A stretch of 36,399 nucleotides of DNA from the NCBI RefSeq assembly GCF_006539285.1, contig NZ_BJMS01000007.1, forward strand, positions 1 through 36,399, read 5' to 3'. Position numbers and translations under genes: made by a program. The notes beneath the pieces are model-generated. The model did not search any database. It was not told where the DNA came from and saw only the letters and a program-made list of their open reading frames with translations. Origin of the DNA: Sporolactobacillus inulinus. Its GTDB lineage: Bacteria > Bacillota > Bacilli > Bacillales > Sporolactobacillaceae. Every line of letters begins with the position of its first letter. Position 1 is the first letter of the stretch. Shown in pieces: positions 1-7,847 of the stretch.

Positions 1-26
1 GCGAGTAACCGAAGCGGCGATTCAGC

Positions 27-60
27 ACCGGAAAGACACTCGTATTTTGCCCGGTTTTTC
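27..60 (+). terminator. Possible terminator of an upstream gene
   Basis: ACCGG (27-31) can pair with CCGGT (51-55) across a 19-base loop, followed by a short T run. The stem is only 5 bp, so this is weak. No gene precedes it inside the window; it would end a plus-strand gene lying to the left. Confidence 0.25.
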
Positions 61-80
61 TTACCTACACGAAATGAAAT

Positions 81-108
81 CACACTACTGGGTAATCGTC
101 ATACCATA
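81..108 (+). promoter_or_regulatory. Putative sigma-K promoter of dpaAB
   Basis: CATACCATA at 100-108 fits the sigma-K -10 pattern CATAnnnTA exactly, with a CACA (an AC-type -35) at 81-84, about 15 bases upstream. In B. subtilis the spoVF operon is transcribed by sigma-K in the mother cell, which is where dipicolinate is made, so site and gene agree. The match is short and by eye. Confidence 0.5.
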
Positions 109-180
109 AAGTGTTGAAGGAAAATACGGCTATGCGCAAATTGAATTTTTATAGGAAATAGCCAAGCGGAGGGAACGTTG

Positions 181-1077
181 ATGCTGACAAACAGACATAT
201 TGTGATCATGGGAGGGGACGCCCGACAGATTGAAGTCATTAACAAATTAATCGCGCTTGATGCTCATCTGTCGCTTGTCGGTTTTGATCAGCTGGATCGA
301 AATTTTAACGGTGCTTCGAAAGTCACAATGGATGAAATTAACCCTGGAACTGTTGATAGCATTATCCTGCCTGTGAGCGGAACCAGTCAAGAGGGAATTG
401 TTGAGACGACCTTCTCGAATGAAAAGGTTAAATTGACAAAGGAATGGGTGACAAAGACTCCGGAACATTGCGTTATTTATTCAGGAATCACAACCCGTTA
501 TTTGAATCAACTTGTCGCGGAAACCGGTCGCGGGTTAGTTAAGCTATTTGCACGAGATGATGTGGCCATCTACAATTCGATTCCTACGGTAGAAGGAACG
601 TTGATGATGGTGATTCAAAATACTGATATTACAATTCATGATGCAAATGTTATCGTCCTTGGCCTTGGACGTACCGGCATGAGCGTTGCACGCGCATTTC
701 ATGCGCTTGGTGCACATGTAAAAGTCGGTTCAAGAAATCCGGCGCAAATTGCGCGCGCGATTGAAATGGGGGTCAAAGGTTTCTATCTAAAAGACTTAGA
801 AAAAGAAGTAGAAGATAATGAAATATGTATCAATACAATTCCTGCTTTAGTGCTGACAAGTCAAGTATTGTCGCGAATGCCCGCCAGCAGCTTTATCATG
901 GATATTGCATCGCTCCCGGGAGGAACAGATTTCCGTTTCGCGAAAAAGAGAGGAATCAAAGCAATTATAACGCCGGGGCTTCCGGGAATGGTTGCTCCCA
1001 AGACAGCAGGGCGAATTATTGCAAACGTGCTGGCTGAACTGTTGCACGATAATTTTTCAAAGGAGGATAAATCATGA
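181..1077 (+). CDS. dpaA: Dipicolinate synthase subunit A (SpoVFA/DpaA)
   Basis: This is the NAD(P)-binding subunit of dipicolinate synthase, which converts the dihydrodipicolinate-pathway intermediate into dipicolinic acid in the mother cell for loading into the spore core. The 298-residue length is normal for the family. A Rossmann-type GLGRTG motif lies at residues 161-166, followed by the long helix expected of a nucleotide-binding fold. A TTG precedes the ATG in the same frame at 178; ATG 181 is preferred because the GGAGGG at 168-173 then sits 7 bases away. Its stop overlaps the dpaB start (ATGA), so the two are co-transcribed. A sigma-K-like promoter lies about 75 bases upstream. Identification is by overall family sequence and by the dpaA-dpaB-asd-dapG-dapA order, which is the Bacillus order. 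Confidence 0.96.
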   Translation: MLTNRHIVIMGGDARQIEVINKLIALDAHLSLVGFDQLDRNFNGASKVTMDEINPGTVDSIILPVSGTSQEGIVETTFSNEKVKLTKEWVTKTPEHCVIYSGITTRYLNQLVAETGRGLVKLFARDDVAIYNSIPTVEGTLMMVIQNTDITIHDANVIVLGLGRTGMSVARAFHALGAHVKVGSRNPAQIARAIEMGVKGFYLKDLEKEVEDNEICINTIPALVLTSQVLSRMPASSFIMDIASLPGGTDFRFAKKRGIKAIITPGLPGMVAPKTAGRIIANVLAELLHDNFSKEDKS

Positions 1078-1673
1078 GTCTTAAAGGCAAGCACATTGGC
1101 TTTGGTATTACGGCTTCTCATTGTACCTATAGTCAGGTTGTCCCTCAAATTGAAAAACTGGTTGAAGCAGGTTGTAATGTCTCGGTATTTGTCACCTATA
1201 CGGTTAAAACAACCAGTACGCGATTCGGCAAGGCAAGCGATTGGATCAGCAAGCTTGAGGAAATAAGCGGAAAAAAAGTAGTTGATTCGATTGTTGACGC
1301 GGAACCGTATGGACCAAAAACACCGGTGGATTGCATGGTTATCGCACCACTGACCGGGAACTCGATGAGTAAATTCGCCAACGCGCAAACAGATAGCCCG
1401 GTTCTGATGGCCGCAAAAGCAACTTTGCGTAATGGAAGCCCTGTCGTGCTCGGCATATCGACTAATGATGGATTAGGGCTAAATTTACAAAACATTGCTA
1501 AATTAATTGTCGCAAAAAATATTTATTTTATTCCTTTCGGTCAGGATGATCCGATAAAAAAGCCGAATTCTCTTGTATCTCATATGGATTTGCTTGTTGA
1601 AACCGTTGAACACGCCATTCTTGGAAAACAAAATCAGCCAATCCTGCTTGAGAAATCAGCAAAAAACAAATAA
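1074..1673 (+). CDS. dpaB: Dipicolinate synthase subunit B (SpoVFB/DpaB)
   Basis: This is the flavoprotein-family subunit that partners DpaA in making dipicolinic acid during sporulation. At 199 residues it has the usual size. It shows the flavoprotein-type fold start (GFGITASHCTYSQV, residues 9-22) and the conserved APLTGNSMSKFANA stretch near residue 90, followed by PVLMAAKATLRN. The start ATG overlaps the dpaA stop by four bases and has a perfect AAAGGAGG at 1059-1066. The gene ends before an AT-rich hairpin that looks like a terminator, so dpaAB appears to be a two-gene unit separable from asd. Confidence is high from sequence and position. Confidence 0.96.
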   Translation: MSLKGKHIGFGITASHCTYSQVVPQIEKLVEAGCNVSVFVTYTVKTTSTRFGKASDWISKLEEISGKKVVDSIVDAEPYGPKTPVDCMVIAPLTGNSMSKFANAQTDSPVLMAAKATLRNGSPVVLGISTNDGLGLNLQNIAKLIVAKNIYFIPFGQDDPIKKPNSLVSHMDLLVETVEHAILGKQNQPILLEKSAKNK

Positions 1674-1726
1674 TACCTGCTTCTCTCTATATGTAATTGT
1701 GATAAAATAAAACTGTATTTTTCGGT

Positions 1727-1762
1727 AAAAAAGGACATTTTTTCGAATAGTCCTTTTCTTTA
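1727..1762 (+). terminator. Rho-independent terminator after dpaAB
   Basis: AAAAGGAC (1729-1736) pairs with GTCCTTTT (1750-1757) across a 13-base loop, followed by a T-rich run. The stem is A/T-rich and of moderate strength. It separates the sporulation-specific dpaAB unit from the housekeeping asd-dapG-dapA unit. Confidence 0.6.
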
Positions 1763-1772
1763 AGCCTTAAAT

Positions 1773-1790
1773 GATAATATAATAATAGGA
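1773..1790 (+). promoter_or_regulatory. Probable -10 region of the asd-dapG-dapA promoter
   Basis: A TATAAT at 1778-1783 sits 40 bases before the asd start codon. No convincing -35 hexamer lies 16-18 bases upstream (TTTCTT at 1755-1760 is poor and falls in the terminator). Read as a weak or activator-dependent sigma-A promoter. Confidence 0.4.
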
Positions 1791-1823
1791 AAATCTATTG
1801 AGTGATATAGAGGAGAGATGGTT

Positions 1824-2876
1824 TTGCTTAAGTCAGAAGGTTTAAATGTGGCGGTTGTCGGCGTAACCGGTGCCGTTGGGACCCGAATGGTTCAGATGTT
1901 GGAAGGTTCGCCGCTGCCCGTAAAATCGCTTTTACCGCTTGCATCAGCACGTTCAGCAGGAAAATCCATTACTTTTGGTGGAAAATCATGGACGATTGAG
2001 GAAGCAAAGCCTGAATCATTTGAGCATATAGATATCGCGTTATTCAGCGCAGGCGGATCTGTTTCAAAACAACTTGCTCCGCAAGCAGCGAAACGCGGCG
2101 CAATTGTTGTCGATAATACGAGTGCTTTTCGTATGGATCCGAATGTTCCGCTCGTTGTTCCCGAAGTGAATGAAAAAGCGTTGACCCAGCATCATGGCAT
2201 TATCGCCAATCCAAACTGTTCAACAATTCAAATGGTTGCTGCACTTGAGCCTATTCGCCAAGCCTATGGCTTAAATCGGATTATTGTCTCAACCTACCAA
2301 GCAGTGTCCGGAGCGGGAGCGAAAGCAATCGCTGAGTTGGAAGAGCAATCTCGCCAGGTCTTGGACGGAAAAGAACCGGAAGCAGCGATTATGCCGGTTA
2401 AAGGTGACAAAAAACATTTTCAAATGGCATTTAATGCAATACCGCAAATTGATTTGTTCCAGCCAAACGATTATACGTTTGAAGAAATGAAAATGATCAA
2501 TGAAACAAAAAAAATTATGGATGATCAGGAGATCAAAGTTTCCGCGACTTGCGTGCGTGTTCCTGTAAGTATCAGTCACGGCGAGTCCGTATATATTGAA
2601 ATCGACCAAACCGATGTTTCTGCATCAGATTTGAAAAAGTTACTGGCAGATGCACCGGGTGTCGTCTTGCAAGACGATCCAGCACATCAGATTTATCCAA
2701 TGCCGGCTTCTGCATCAGGTAAAAAAGAGGTTTTCGTCGGTCGAATTCGCCGGGATCCTGATGTAAACAACGGATTCCACTTATGGATTGTGTCGGACAA
2801 TTTGCTGAAGGGTGCTGCTTGGAATTCGGTACAGATAGCGGAAAGACTTCTAAAACTTGGTTTAGTGAAGTTTTAA
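1824..2876 (+). CDS. asd: Aspartate-semialdehyde dehydrogenase
   Basis: The enzyme reduces aspartyl phosphate to aspartate semialdehyde with NADPH, the branch step toward lysine, diaminopimelate, threonine and methionine. The N-terminus has the NADP-binding [12 protein letters not shown], the catalytic cysteine lies in ANPNCSTIQ (codon 2217-2219, residue 132 from the chosen start), and [10 protein letters not shown] carries the substrate-binding histidine. Two in-frame starts exist: ATG 1818 is only one or two bases from the GAGGAG, whereas TTG 1824 sits about 8 bases from AGGAG (1811-1815) and is preferred, giving 350 residues. It is the first gene of an asd-dapG-dapA cluster and provides the substrate used with pyruvate by DapA. 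Confidence 0.96.
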   Translation: MLKSEGLNVAVVGVTGAVGTRMVQMLEGSPLPVKSLLPLASARSAGKSITFGGKSWTIEEAKPESFEHIDIALFSAGGSVSKQLAPQAAKRGAIVVDNTSAFRMDPNVPLVVPEVNEKALTQHHGIIANPNCSTIQMVAALEPIRQAYGLNRIIVSTYQAVSGAGAKAIAELEEQSRQVLDGKEPEAAIMPVKGDKKHFQMAFNAIPQIDLFQPNDYTFEEMKMINETKKIMDDQEIKVSATCVRVPVSISHGESVYIEIDQTDVSASDLKKLLADAPGVVLQDDPAHQIYPMPASASGKKEVFVGRIRRDPDVNNGFHLWIVSDNLLKGAAWNSVQIAERLLKLGLVKF

Positions 2877-2933
2877 TTAGTGTCGCCACAGAGATTGTCT
2901 CGAGATCTCCCTTATGCGAAAGGGTGAACAAAT

Positions 2934-4181
2934 GTGAAAATCATTGTTCAAAAGTTTGGCGGTACATCCGTACAAACGGAACAAATGAGGCAGCGTGCCG
3001 TTCAGCATGTACGGCGCGCTGTAAGCAAGGGATATAAAGTGGTTGTCGTTGTGTCGGCGATGGGGCGCTCAGGCGATCCGTATGCTACGGATACTCTGCT
3101 TGGACTGGTGAGCGATGCGATGTGTTCGCCGCGCGAAAAAGATATTTTAATGTCTTGCGGCGAAACCATATCAATGGTCGTTTTCTCAAATCTTTTGAAA
3201 CAAGCAGGGCTGCATTCAGAGGCGATGACAGGCGCTCAAGCCGGTTTTCGAACCAACCGCAGTTTCAATGAAGCAAAAATTGTCGAGATGAAGGTAAATC
3301 CGCTGTTAAAGCGATTAGAAACAAATGATGCGATTGTCGTTGCGGGTTTCCAAGGGAGTACAGCTGATGGTGAAATCACGACGCTCGGACGTGGCGGAAG
3401 CGACACATCGGCTGCTGCACTTGGCGCCGCACTGGACGCAGAATGGATTGATATATTCACGGATGTTGACGGCGTGATGACAGCGGATCCTCGCATTGTC
3501 AGTGACGCACGGCAACTGTCTCAGCTTACTTACAATGAAGTATGCAATCTCGCCTATCAAGGAGCAAAAGTGATTCACCCTCGAGCGGTGGAGATTGCAA
3601 TGATCGCCAAGGTGCCGATCCATATCCGTTCAACTCTGTCGGACGGCCTTGGGACATTAGTGACAGCTGTGAATCGTACCGGACGGGGCCAGGATTTGGC
3701 TGAACGGCCAGTAACGGGGATTACCTATGTACGCAACGTGAGCCAAATCCGTGTGCGTGCAGGCAAGAATGAGTATGATTTGCAAGCCAAAGTGTTCAAA
3801 ACAATGGCGGAAAACGGGATCAGTGTCGATCTTATTAATATTAGTCCAAGTGGTGTTGTCTACACAGTGAGTGCAGAGACTACGGAACGCGCGGTGCGTG
3901 TGCTTCGTGCAAAAGGCTATGTTCCTGAAGTACAGACCGGATGCGCGAAAGTTTCAGCGGTCGGTGCAGGAATGGCCGGTGAACCTGGAGTGGCCTCACG
4001 AATCGTCAACGCATTAACGGAGCGAGGCATCCAGATTTTGCAATCGGCCGACTCGCACAATACGATTTGGGTTTTGGTAAAGCAAACGAAGATGAATGAA
4101 GCGGTTAATGCGCTTCACAAAGCATTCCATCTAGAAAATGAAAAAGACGGATCAGCTTTGCAACATCCGAAACAGGAGTGA
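2934..4181 (+). CDS. dapG: Aspartokinase I, diaminopimelate-sensitive type (DapG)
   Basis: It phosphorylates aspartate, the first step of the aspartate-family pathway. The N-terminal kinase domain begins with the signature KFGGTS (residues 7-12), with GFQGSTADGEITTLGRGGSD for nucleotide binding around residue 140. The C-terminal part contains two ACT-type regulatory segments (VRNVSQIRV and later VSAVGAGMAGEPGVAS), giving the 415 residues of a full alpha-type chain. The start is GTG 2934 with AAAGGGTG at 2919-2926. Paralogue assignment to DapG rather than LysC rests on its place between asd and dapA, as in B. subtilis, where DapG is inhibited by meso-diaminopimelate. Its stop lies just before the dapA ribosome site, so translation is probably coupled. 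Confidence 0.93.
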   Translation: MKIIVQKFGGTSVQTEQMRQRAVQHVRRAVSKGYKVVVVVSAMGRSGDPYATDTLLGLVSDAMCSPREKDILMSCGETISMVVFSNLLKQAGLHSEAMTGAQAGFRTNRSFNEAKIVEMKVNPLLKRLETNDAIVVAGFQGSTADGEITTLGRGGSDTSAAALGAALDAEWIDIFTDVDGVMTADPRIVSDARQLSQLTYNEVCNLAYQGAKVIHPRAVEIAMIAKVPIHIRSTLSDGLGTLVTAVNRTGRGQDLAERPVTGITYVRNVSQIRVRAGKNEYDLQAKVFKTMAENGISVDLINISPSGVVYTVSAETTERAVRVLRAKGYVPEVQTGCAKVSAVGAGMAGEPGVASRIVNALTERGIQILQSADSHNTIWVLVKQTKMNEAVNALHKAFHLENEKDGSALQHPKQE

Positions 4182-4186
4182 GAAAA

Positions 4187-5089
4187 ATGGATTTTGGGCG
4201 ATTATTGACAGCCATGGTCACCCCTTTTGATGAAAACGGAAAAGTGGATTTACATCAAACAACCGTGCTTTTAGAGCACTTAATAAAAACCGGTTCAGAT
4301 GGGGTTGTAGTGGCCGGTACAACGGGAGAATCACCAACGTTGTCCCATGATGAAAAATTAGCTTTATTTGAGCATGTCGTTCGTGTTGTAGACGGGAGAA
4401 TTAAGGTCATCGTCGGTACCGGCGGAAATAATACAGAGTTGTCTGCAGCATTTTCGAAAGAGGCGGCGAACTTAGGTGTCGATGCAGTTATGGCTGTTGC
4501 ACCATTCTATAATAAACCGAATCAAGCAGGAATCTATGCACATTATAAAGCGATTGCCGATCAGGTGGCCGTTCCTGTCGTTATCTACAATATCCCAAGC
4601 CGTTCGAAGGTAAACATTGACGCAGAAACAATTATTAAATTATCGAAAATCGATAATATTGTGGCGGTCAAAGAAGCAAGCGGGAATTTAGATCAAATGG
4701 CTGAAATTATTAACGGTACGGATGATCAATTCCATCTTTACAGCGGGGATGATGGATTGACGTTGCCCGTTCTGTCAATTGGCGGGCATGGCGTGATTTC
4801 GGTCGCGTCGCATGTGATTGCTCCAGAAATGAAACAAATGATGGAGGATTATAGTCAGGGACGGGTGAGAGAGGCGGCTGCAAAACATCGAATGATGCTC
4901 CCGTTAATGCGCGAATTGTTCGCTTCACCGAGTCCTTCTCCAGTGAAAGCGCTTCTTAATCAGCTTAATCTTCGCGTTGGCGGTGTTCGACTGCCAATGG
5001 TTGCACTGACCGATCAAGAGCTTGAGTCATTACTGAATGTCTATCATGCATTTAAGAAAAATTCTAGTTCAGGTATTACAAATAAATGA
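4187..5089 (+). CDS. dapA: 4-hydroxy-tetrahydrodipicolinate synthase
   Basis: This aldolase condenses aspartate semialdehyde with pyruvate, feeding diaminopimelate for the cell wall, lysine, and, during sporulation, the dipicolinate made by DpaAB at the head of this cluster. The Schiff-base lysine is K162 in VAVKEASGN, the catalytic-triad tyrosine is Y134 in VVIYNIPSRS, and the GTTGESPTLS loop lies near residue 45. A GTG at 4178 overlaps the dapG stop, but ATG 4187 is preferred since AGGAG (4174-4178) is 8 bases before it. Length 300 residues, slightly longer than typical because of a Ser/Asn-rich tail. A terminator follows. Confidence 0.96.
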   Translation: MDFGRLLTAMVTPFDENGKVDLHQTTVLLEHLIKTGSDGVVVAGTTGESPTLSHDEKLALFEHVVRVVDGRIKVIVGTGGNNTELSAAFSKEAANLGVDAVMAVAPFYNKPNQAGIYAHYKAIADQVAVPVVIYNIPSRSKVNIDAETIIKLSKIDNIVAVKEASGNLDQMAEIINGTDDQFHLYSGDDGLTLPVLSIGGHGVISVASHVIAPEMKQMMEDYSQGRVREAAAKHRMMLPLMRELFASPSPSPVKALLNQLNLRVGGVRLPMVALTDQELESLLNVYHAFKKNSSSGITNK

Positions 5090-5107
5090 AAATGAAAAAA
5101 AGGTGAG

Positions 5108-5145
5108 AAGGCGGACAAATCCGCTTAAATCGCCTTTTTATATTT
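5108..5145 (+). terminator. Terminator after dapA
   Basis: AAGGCG (5108-5113) pairs with CGCCTT (5131-5136) followed by TTTTATATTTTA. A competing inner hairpin GCGGA-CAAA-TCCGC (5111-5124) overlaps the same left arm, so two alternative folds are possible. It lies between dapA and pcp. Confidence 0.7.
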
Positions 5146-5162
5146 TACTGGAGGAATCGGTA

Positions 5163-5804
5163 ATGAGAGTATTGTTGAGCGGCTTCGCGCCATTTGGAGG
5201 AAGCAAGTGGAACGCTTCCTGGGAAGCGGTAAGACGTTTGGATGGGGTGCAGACAGCAGCATCAATTGAGCTTTTTGCCACTAAACTGCCCGTTACTTAC
5301 AATGAAGCAGCAGAACGTCTTCTGGCATCAGCACGTGTCATTTGTCCGGATATTATTATTGCAGTCGGACAAGCAGGCGGCCGCAAAGCAATTACACCGG
5401 AACGTTTTGCAGTGAACAGAATTCATTCGGAAAGGCCGGATAACGACGGGGTCATTATAAAAGAACAGAGAATTAGTGAAAACGGCCCTCAGAATTATGA
5501 ATCCGCCTTACCGTTGAATGAGATTGTCAGCGCGATACAACGCATGAATATTCCGGCCGAACTTTCGGAGAACGCCGGCACTTTTGTCTGCAATCATGTT
5601 TTTTACAACTTGATGCATGGATTGCAAAAATTCGAGAAACGGATCATCGGCGGCTTTATTCATGTTCCCTATTTATCGGAACAAATTAAAAATGATGAAT
5701 CACCGAGCCTCCATATTGAGCAGCTGACTGAAGCGATGCGGATTGCAGCGATTGAGTCTGCACACTATTTGCTTAATCAAACAAAATTATGCGAAACAAA
5801 GTAA
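5163..5804 (+). CDS. pcp: Pyrrolidone-carboxylate peptidase (pyroglutamyl peptidase I)
   Basis: A cytoplasmic cysteine peptidase that removes N-terminal pyroglutamate from peptides. The triad matches the family closely: E80 in ITPERFAVN, C143 in TFVCNHVFY and H167 in GGFIHVPY, almost at the residue numbers known for Bacillus enzymes (81, 144, 168). The 213-residue length is normal. An open frame extends upstream into dapA, but the true start is ATG 5163, with GGAGG at 5150-5154 spaced 8 bases. It sits between the dapA terminator and the rnjB promoter, so it is probably read alone or by read-through. Its location here is not the B. subtilis arrangement. Confidence 0.95.
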   Translation: MRVLLSGFAPFGGSKWNASWEAVRRLDGVQTAASIELFATKLPVTYNEAAERLLASARVICPDIIIAVGQAGGRKAITPERFAVNRIHSERPDNDGVIIKEQRISENGPQNYESALPLNEIVSAIQRMNIPAELSENAGTFVCNHVFYNLMHGLQKFEKRIIGGFIHVPYLSEQIKNDESPSLHIEQLTEAMRIAAIESAHYLLNQTKLCETK

Positions 5805-5844
5805 TTCGATGATGCGATCCGTGCTGGGAATCATCGCGAAATAA

Positions 5845-5874
5845 TTGTACTTTAGTATAGGTATTGGGTATAAT
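5845..5874 (+). promoter_or_regulatory. Sigma-A promoter of rnjB
   Basis: TTGTAC (5845-5850) and TATAAT (5869-5874) are separated by 18 bases, a good vegetative promoter about 60 bases before the rnjB start. Confidence 0.65.
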
Positions 5875-5936
5875 AAAAGCAATGATTAGTTCGGGTCAAT
5901 AGCGATGACTGCTCAACTTAATAGGAGGAATGCCCA

Positions 5937-7607
5937 TTGAAGCATGCTAAGAAGAAAGACAGCGTGAAAATTTATGCAATGGGCGGCGTTGGTGAAATTG
6001 GAAATAATATGACGGTCATTGAAGTAGAAAATGACATTTATATTATTGATGCAGGATTGATGCATCCACATGAAGATATGCTTGGCGTAGATACTGTAAT
6101 TCCGGATGTTTCGTATTTAGTTGAACGGAGTGATCAGATTAAGGGGATTTATCTGACACACGGACACCAAGCGAACATTGGTGGACTCCCGTATTTGTTG
6201 CGAAAATTGAGAGTCCCGGTTTACGGAACACGTTTTACACTTGCATTGGTTTGGGAAAGTCTTCGAAGAGTCGGTGTTAGTTTCCCGAAGGATTTATTCC
6301 GTATCGTTAATCCGGACAAGCGAATTAAAACAGGACACTGTGTCATTGACTGTTTCAGAACCTACCACAGTGTACCGGATTCAATCGGTTATGCAATCCA
6401 AACGGCACAAGGCTACATTGTGCATACAGGGGATTATAAATTTGACTTTACACCGGTTGGAGGCGTTCGAACCGATGTCAGCAAAATCTCCGAATTCGGA
6501 GATAAAGGCGTTCTGTGCTTGCTTTCCGACAGTAAACGTGCTGAATTGCCAGGCAAAACCCCATCCGATTCGATCATCGGTGATAAGCTGAATCATATTT
6601 TTTATTCTGCGGAAGGACGCGTTATTGTCACGATTCACGCGACCAATATATACCGTATTCAGCAGTTCTTTGATGCCTGTGACCGCCACAATCGCAAGGT
6701 AGCGATTGATGGAAAATATCTAGAACGGGTCATTTCAATCGCTACACGAGAGGGATTTTTGAAAATACCGCAGCATATTTTATTGAATTGGGAGAAATCG
6801 TTAAAATGCCCGGTTCAAGAACTTGCGATTTTATCAAGCGGTTCTGACGGCGATCCTTTGACACCTATGTCAAATCTTGCCGATCATATTCATAAAAAAT
6901 TGAGACTTAAAGAAAATGATCTGATTATCTATGCTGCATCACAAACCCCAAGTAATGAGAAAGCTGTAACGAATGCCATTGACCGTTTAATGAGTCAAGG
7001 TGCGCGTGTCGTATTTGGCAAAGACGTCCATGTTTCGGGGCATGGGTCAGAAGAGGATATTAAATTGATGCTTCAATTGACACGACCGAAATATGTGATC
7101 CCCATTGATGGCGAATTTAAAATGATGAAAGCCCATCAGGAGATTGCTGAATCAATGGGCGTGCAACCAAGCCACGTATTTTTGCTGGATAAAGGCGATG
7201 TTGTCGAGTTCAGCAATGGTGCAGCACGATCATCGGATTCGGTTCCAGCAGGACACTTGCTGGTTGACGGACTTGGAGTCGGTGATGTAGGAAATATTGT
7301 TTTAAGAGACCGCCGTCTCCTTTCTCAAGACGGAACAGTGATTGTTGTCGTTACCTTGGGACGCAGAACGAAAAGAATCCTTGCAGGACCAGAAATTATT
7401 ACGCGCGGATTTGTCTATGTGCGCGAGTCAGAAGATCTTTTAGATCAAGCTAATCATATCGTTTCCAATGTGTTGTCTAAATCGCTTACAAAACATGTAT
7501 CTGAATGGTCATCGCTAAAAAGCGGAATTAGAGATTCGCTTAGTCGCTACTTTTTTGATAAAACCAAACGCCGTCCAATGATATTGCCAATTATCATGGA
7601 ATTTTAA
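5937..7607 (+). CDS. rnjB: Ribonuclease J2 (metallo-beta-lactamase/beta-CASP family)
   Basis: RNase J proteins are 5'-3' exonucleases and endonucleases in mRNA decay and 16S rRNA maturation; J2 forms a complex with J1. This 556-residue protein has the beta-lactamase core, the beta-CASP insert (VHVSGHGS, near residue 365) and the C-terminal domain ending TKRRPMILPIIMEF. The metal-binding signature that reads HxHxDH in J1 is HGHQAN at residues 75-80, so the last Asp and His ligands are replaced. B. subtilis J2 is likewise degenerate at this motif (HGHDEN, recalled) and has weak activity, so I assign J2. The start is TTG 5937 with AGGAGG at 5923-5928, 8 bases away. The ymfA (rnjB)-spoIIIE context agrees. 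A separate J1 gene is expected elsewhere in the genome. Confidence 0.92.
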   Translation: MKHAKKKDSVKIYAMGGVGEIGNNMTVIEVENDIYIIDAGLMHPHEDMLGVDTVIPDVSYLVERSDQIKGIYLTHGHQANIGGLPYLLRKLRVPVYGTRFTLALVWESLRRVGVSFPKDLFRIVNPDKRIKTGHCVIDCFRTYHSVPDSIGYAIQTAQGYIVHTGDYKFDFTPVGGVRTDVSKISEFGDKGVLCLLSDSKRAELPGKTPSDSIIGDKLNHIFYSAEGRVIVTIHATNIYRIQQFFDACDRHNRKVAIDGKYLERVISIATREGFLKIPQHILLNWEKSLKCPVQELAILSSGSDGDPLTPMSNLADHIHKKLRLKENDLIIYAASQTPSNEKAVTNAIDRLMSQGARVVFGKDVHVSGHGSEEDIKLMLQLTRPKYVIPIDGEFKMMKAHQEIAESMGVQPSHVFLLDKGDVVEFSNGAARSSDSVPAGHLLVDGLGVGDVGNIVLRDRRLLSQDGTVIVVVTLGRRTKRILAGPEIITRGFVYVRESEDLLDQANHIVSNVLSKSLTKHVSEWSSLKSGIRDSLSRYFFDKTKRRPMILPIIMEF

Positions 7608-7630
7608 AACCAGGTTTGCAGCATTGAATG

Positions 7631-7677
7631 AACCCCCTAAAGTTGGACGATAAAAATTCAACTTTAGGGGGTTTTAT
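7631..7677 (+). terminator. Strong terminator after rnjB
   Basis: A perfect 15-bp inverted repeat: AACCCCCTAAAGTTG (7631-7645) and its exact complement at 7659-7673, with a 13-base loop and a TTTTA tail. The long perfect stem begins 23 bases after the rnjB stop and cleanly isolates rnjB from spoIIIE. Confidence 0.85.
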
Positions 7678-7759
7678 GACGAATCAATCGTCACTTGATT
7701 TTAAGACGTAGGACTCTGGATTGTGCCAAGGAAGCTCCTGGATCGCCTATGATCGTCTT

Positions 7760-7788
7760 TTGCCAAAAACAGACATATAGAGTAAATT
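7760..7788 (+). promoter_or_regulatory. Possible promoter of spoIIIE
   Basis: TTGCCA (7760-7765) and TAAATT (7783-7788) with a 17-base spacer, downstream of the rnjB terminator and about 60 bases before the spoIIIE start. The -10 matches only moderately, so this is tentative. Confidence 0.35.
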
Positions 7789-7847
7789 AAAAATAGGACG
7801 TACGACGCAGAGATTCATACGAGAATGAAATGAGGAGCAGGGGAATC

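Noticed and set aside
861-1388. Long minus-strand open frame (175 codons) across dpaA/dpaB
   Set aside because: It lies antisense to two well-identified genes, has no recognisable domains and is a codon-bias shadow.
1674-1817. Lysine riboswitch upstream of asd
   Set aside because: The spacer is only 144 bases, and contains a simple terminator and a -10 element, with no room or motifs for the complex lysine aptamer.
5037-5162. Upstream in-frame start for pcp inside dapA
   Set aside because: The extension crosses the dapA terminator and is not pcp-like; ATG 5163 restores family numbering of the catalytic residues.
7631-7677. Terminal inverted repeat of an insertion sequence
   Set aside because: The two arms are 13 bases apart with a T tail directly behind a gene, and no transposase is near; it is a terminator.
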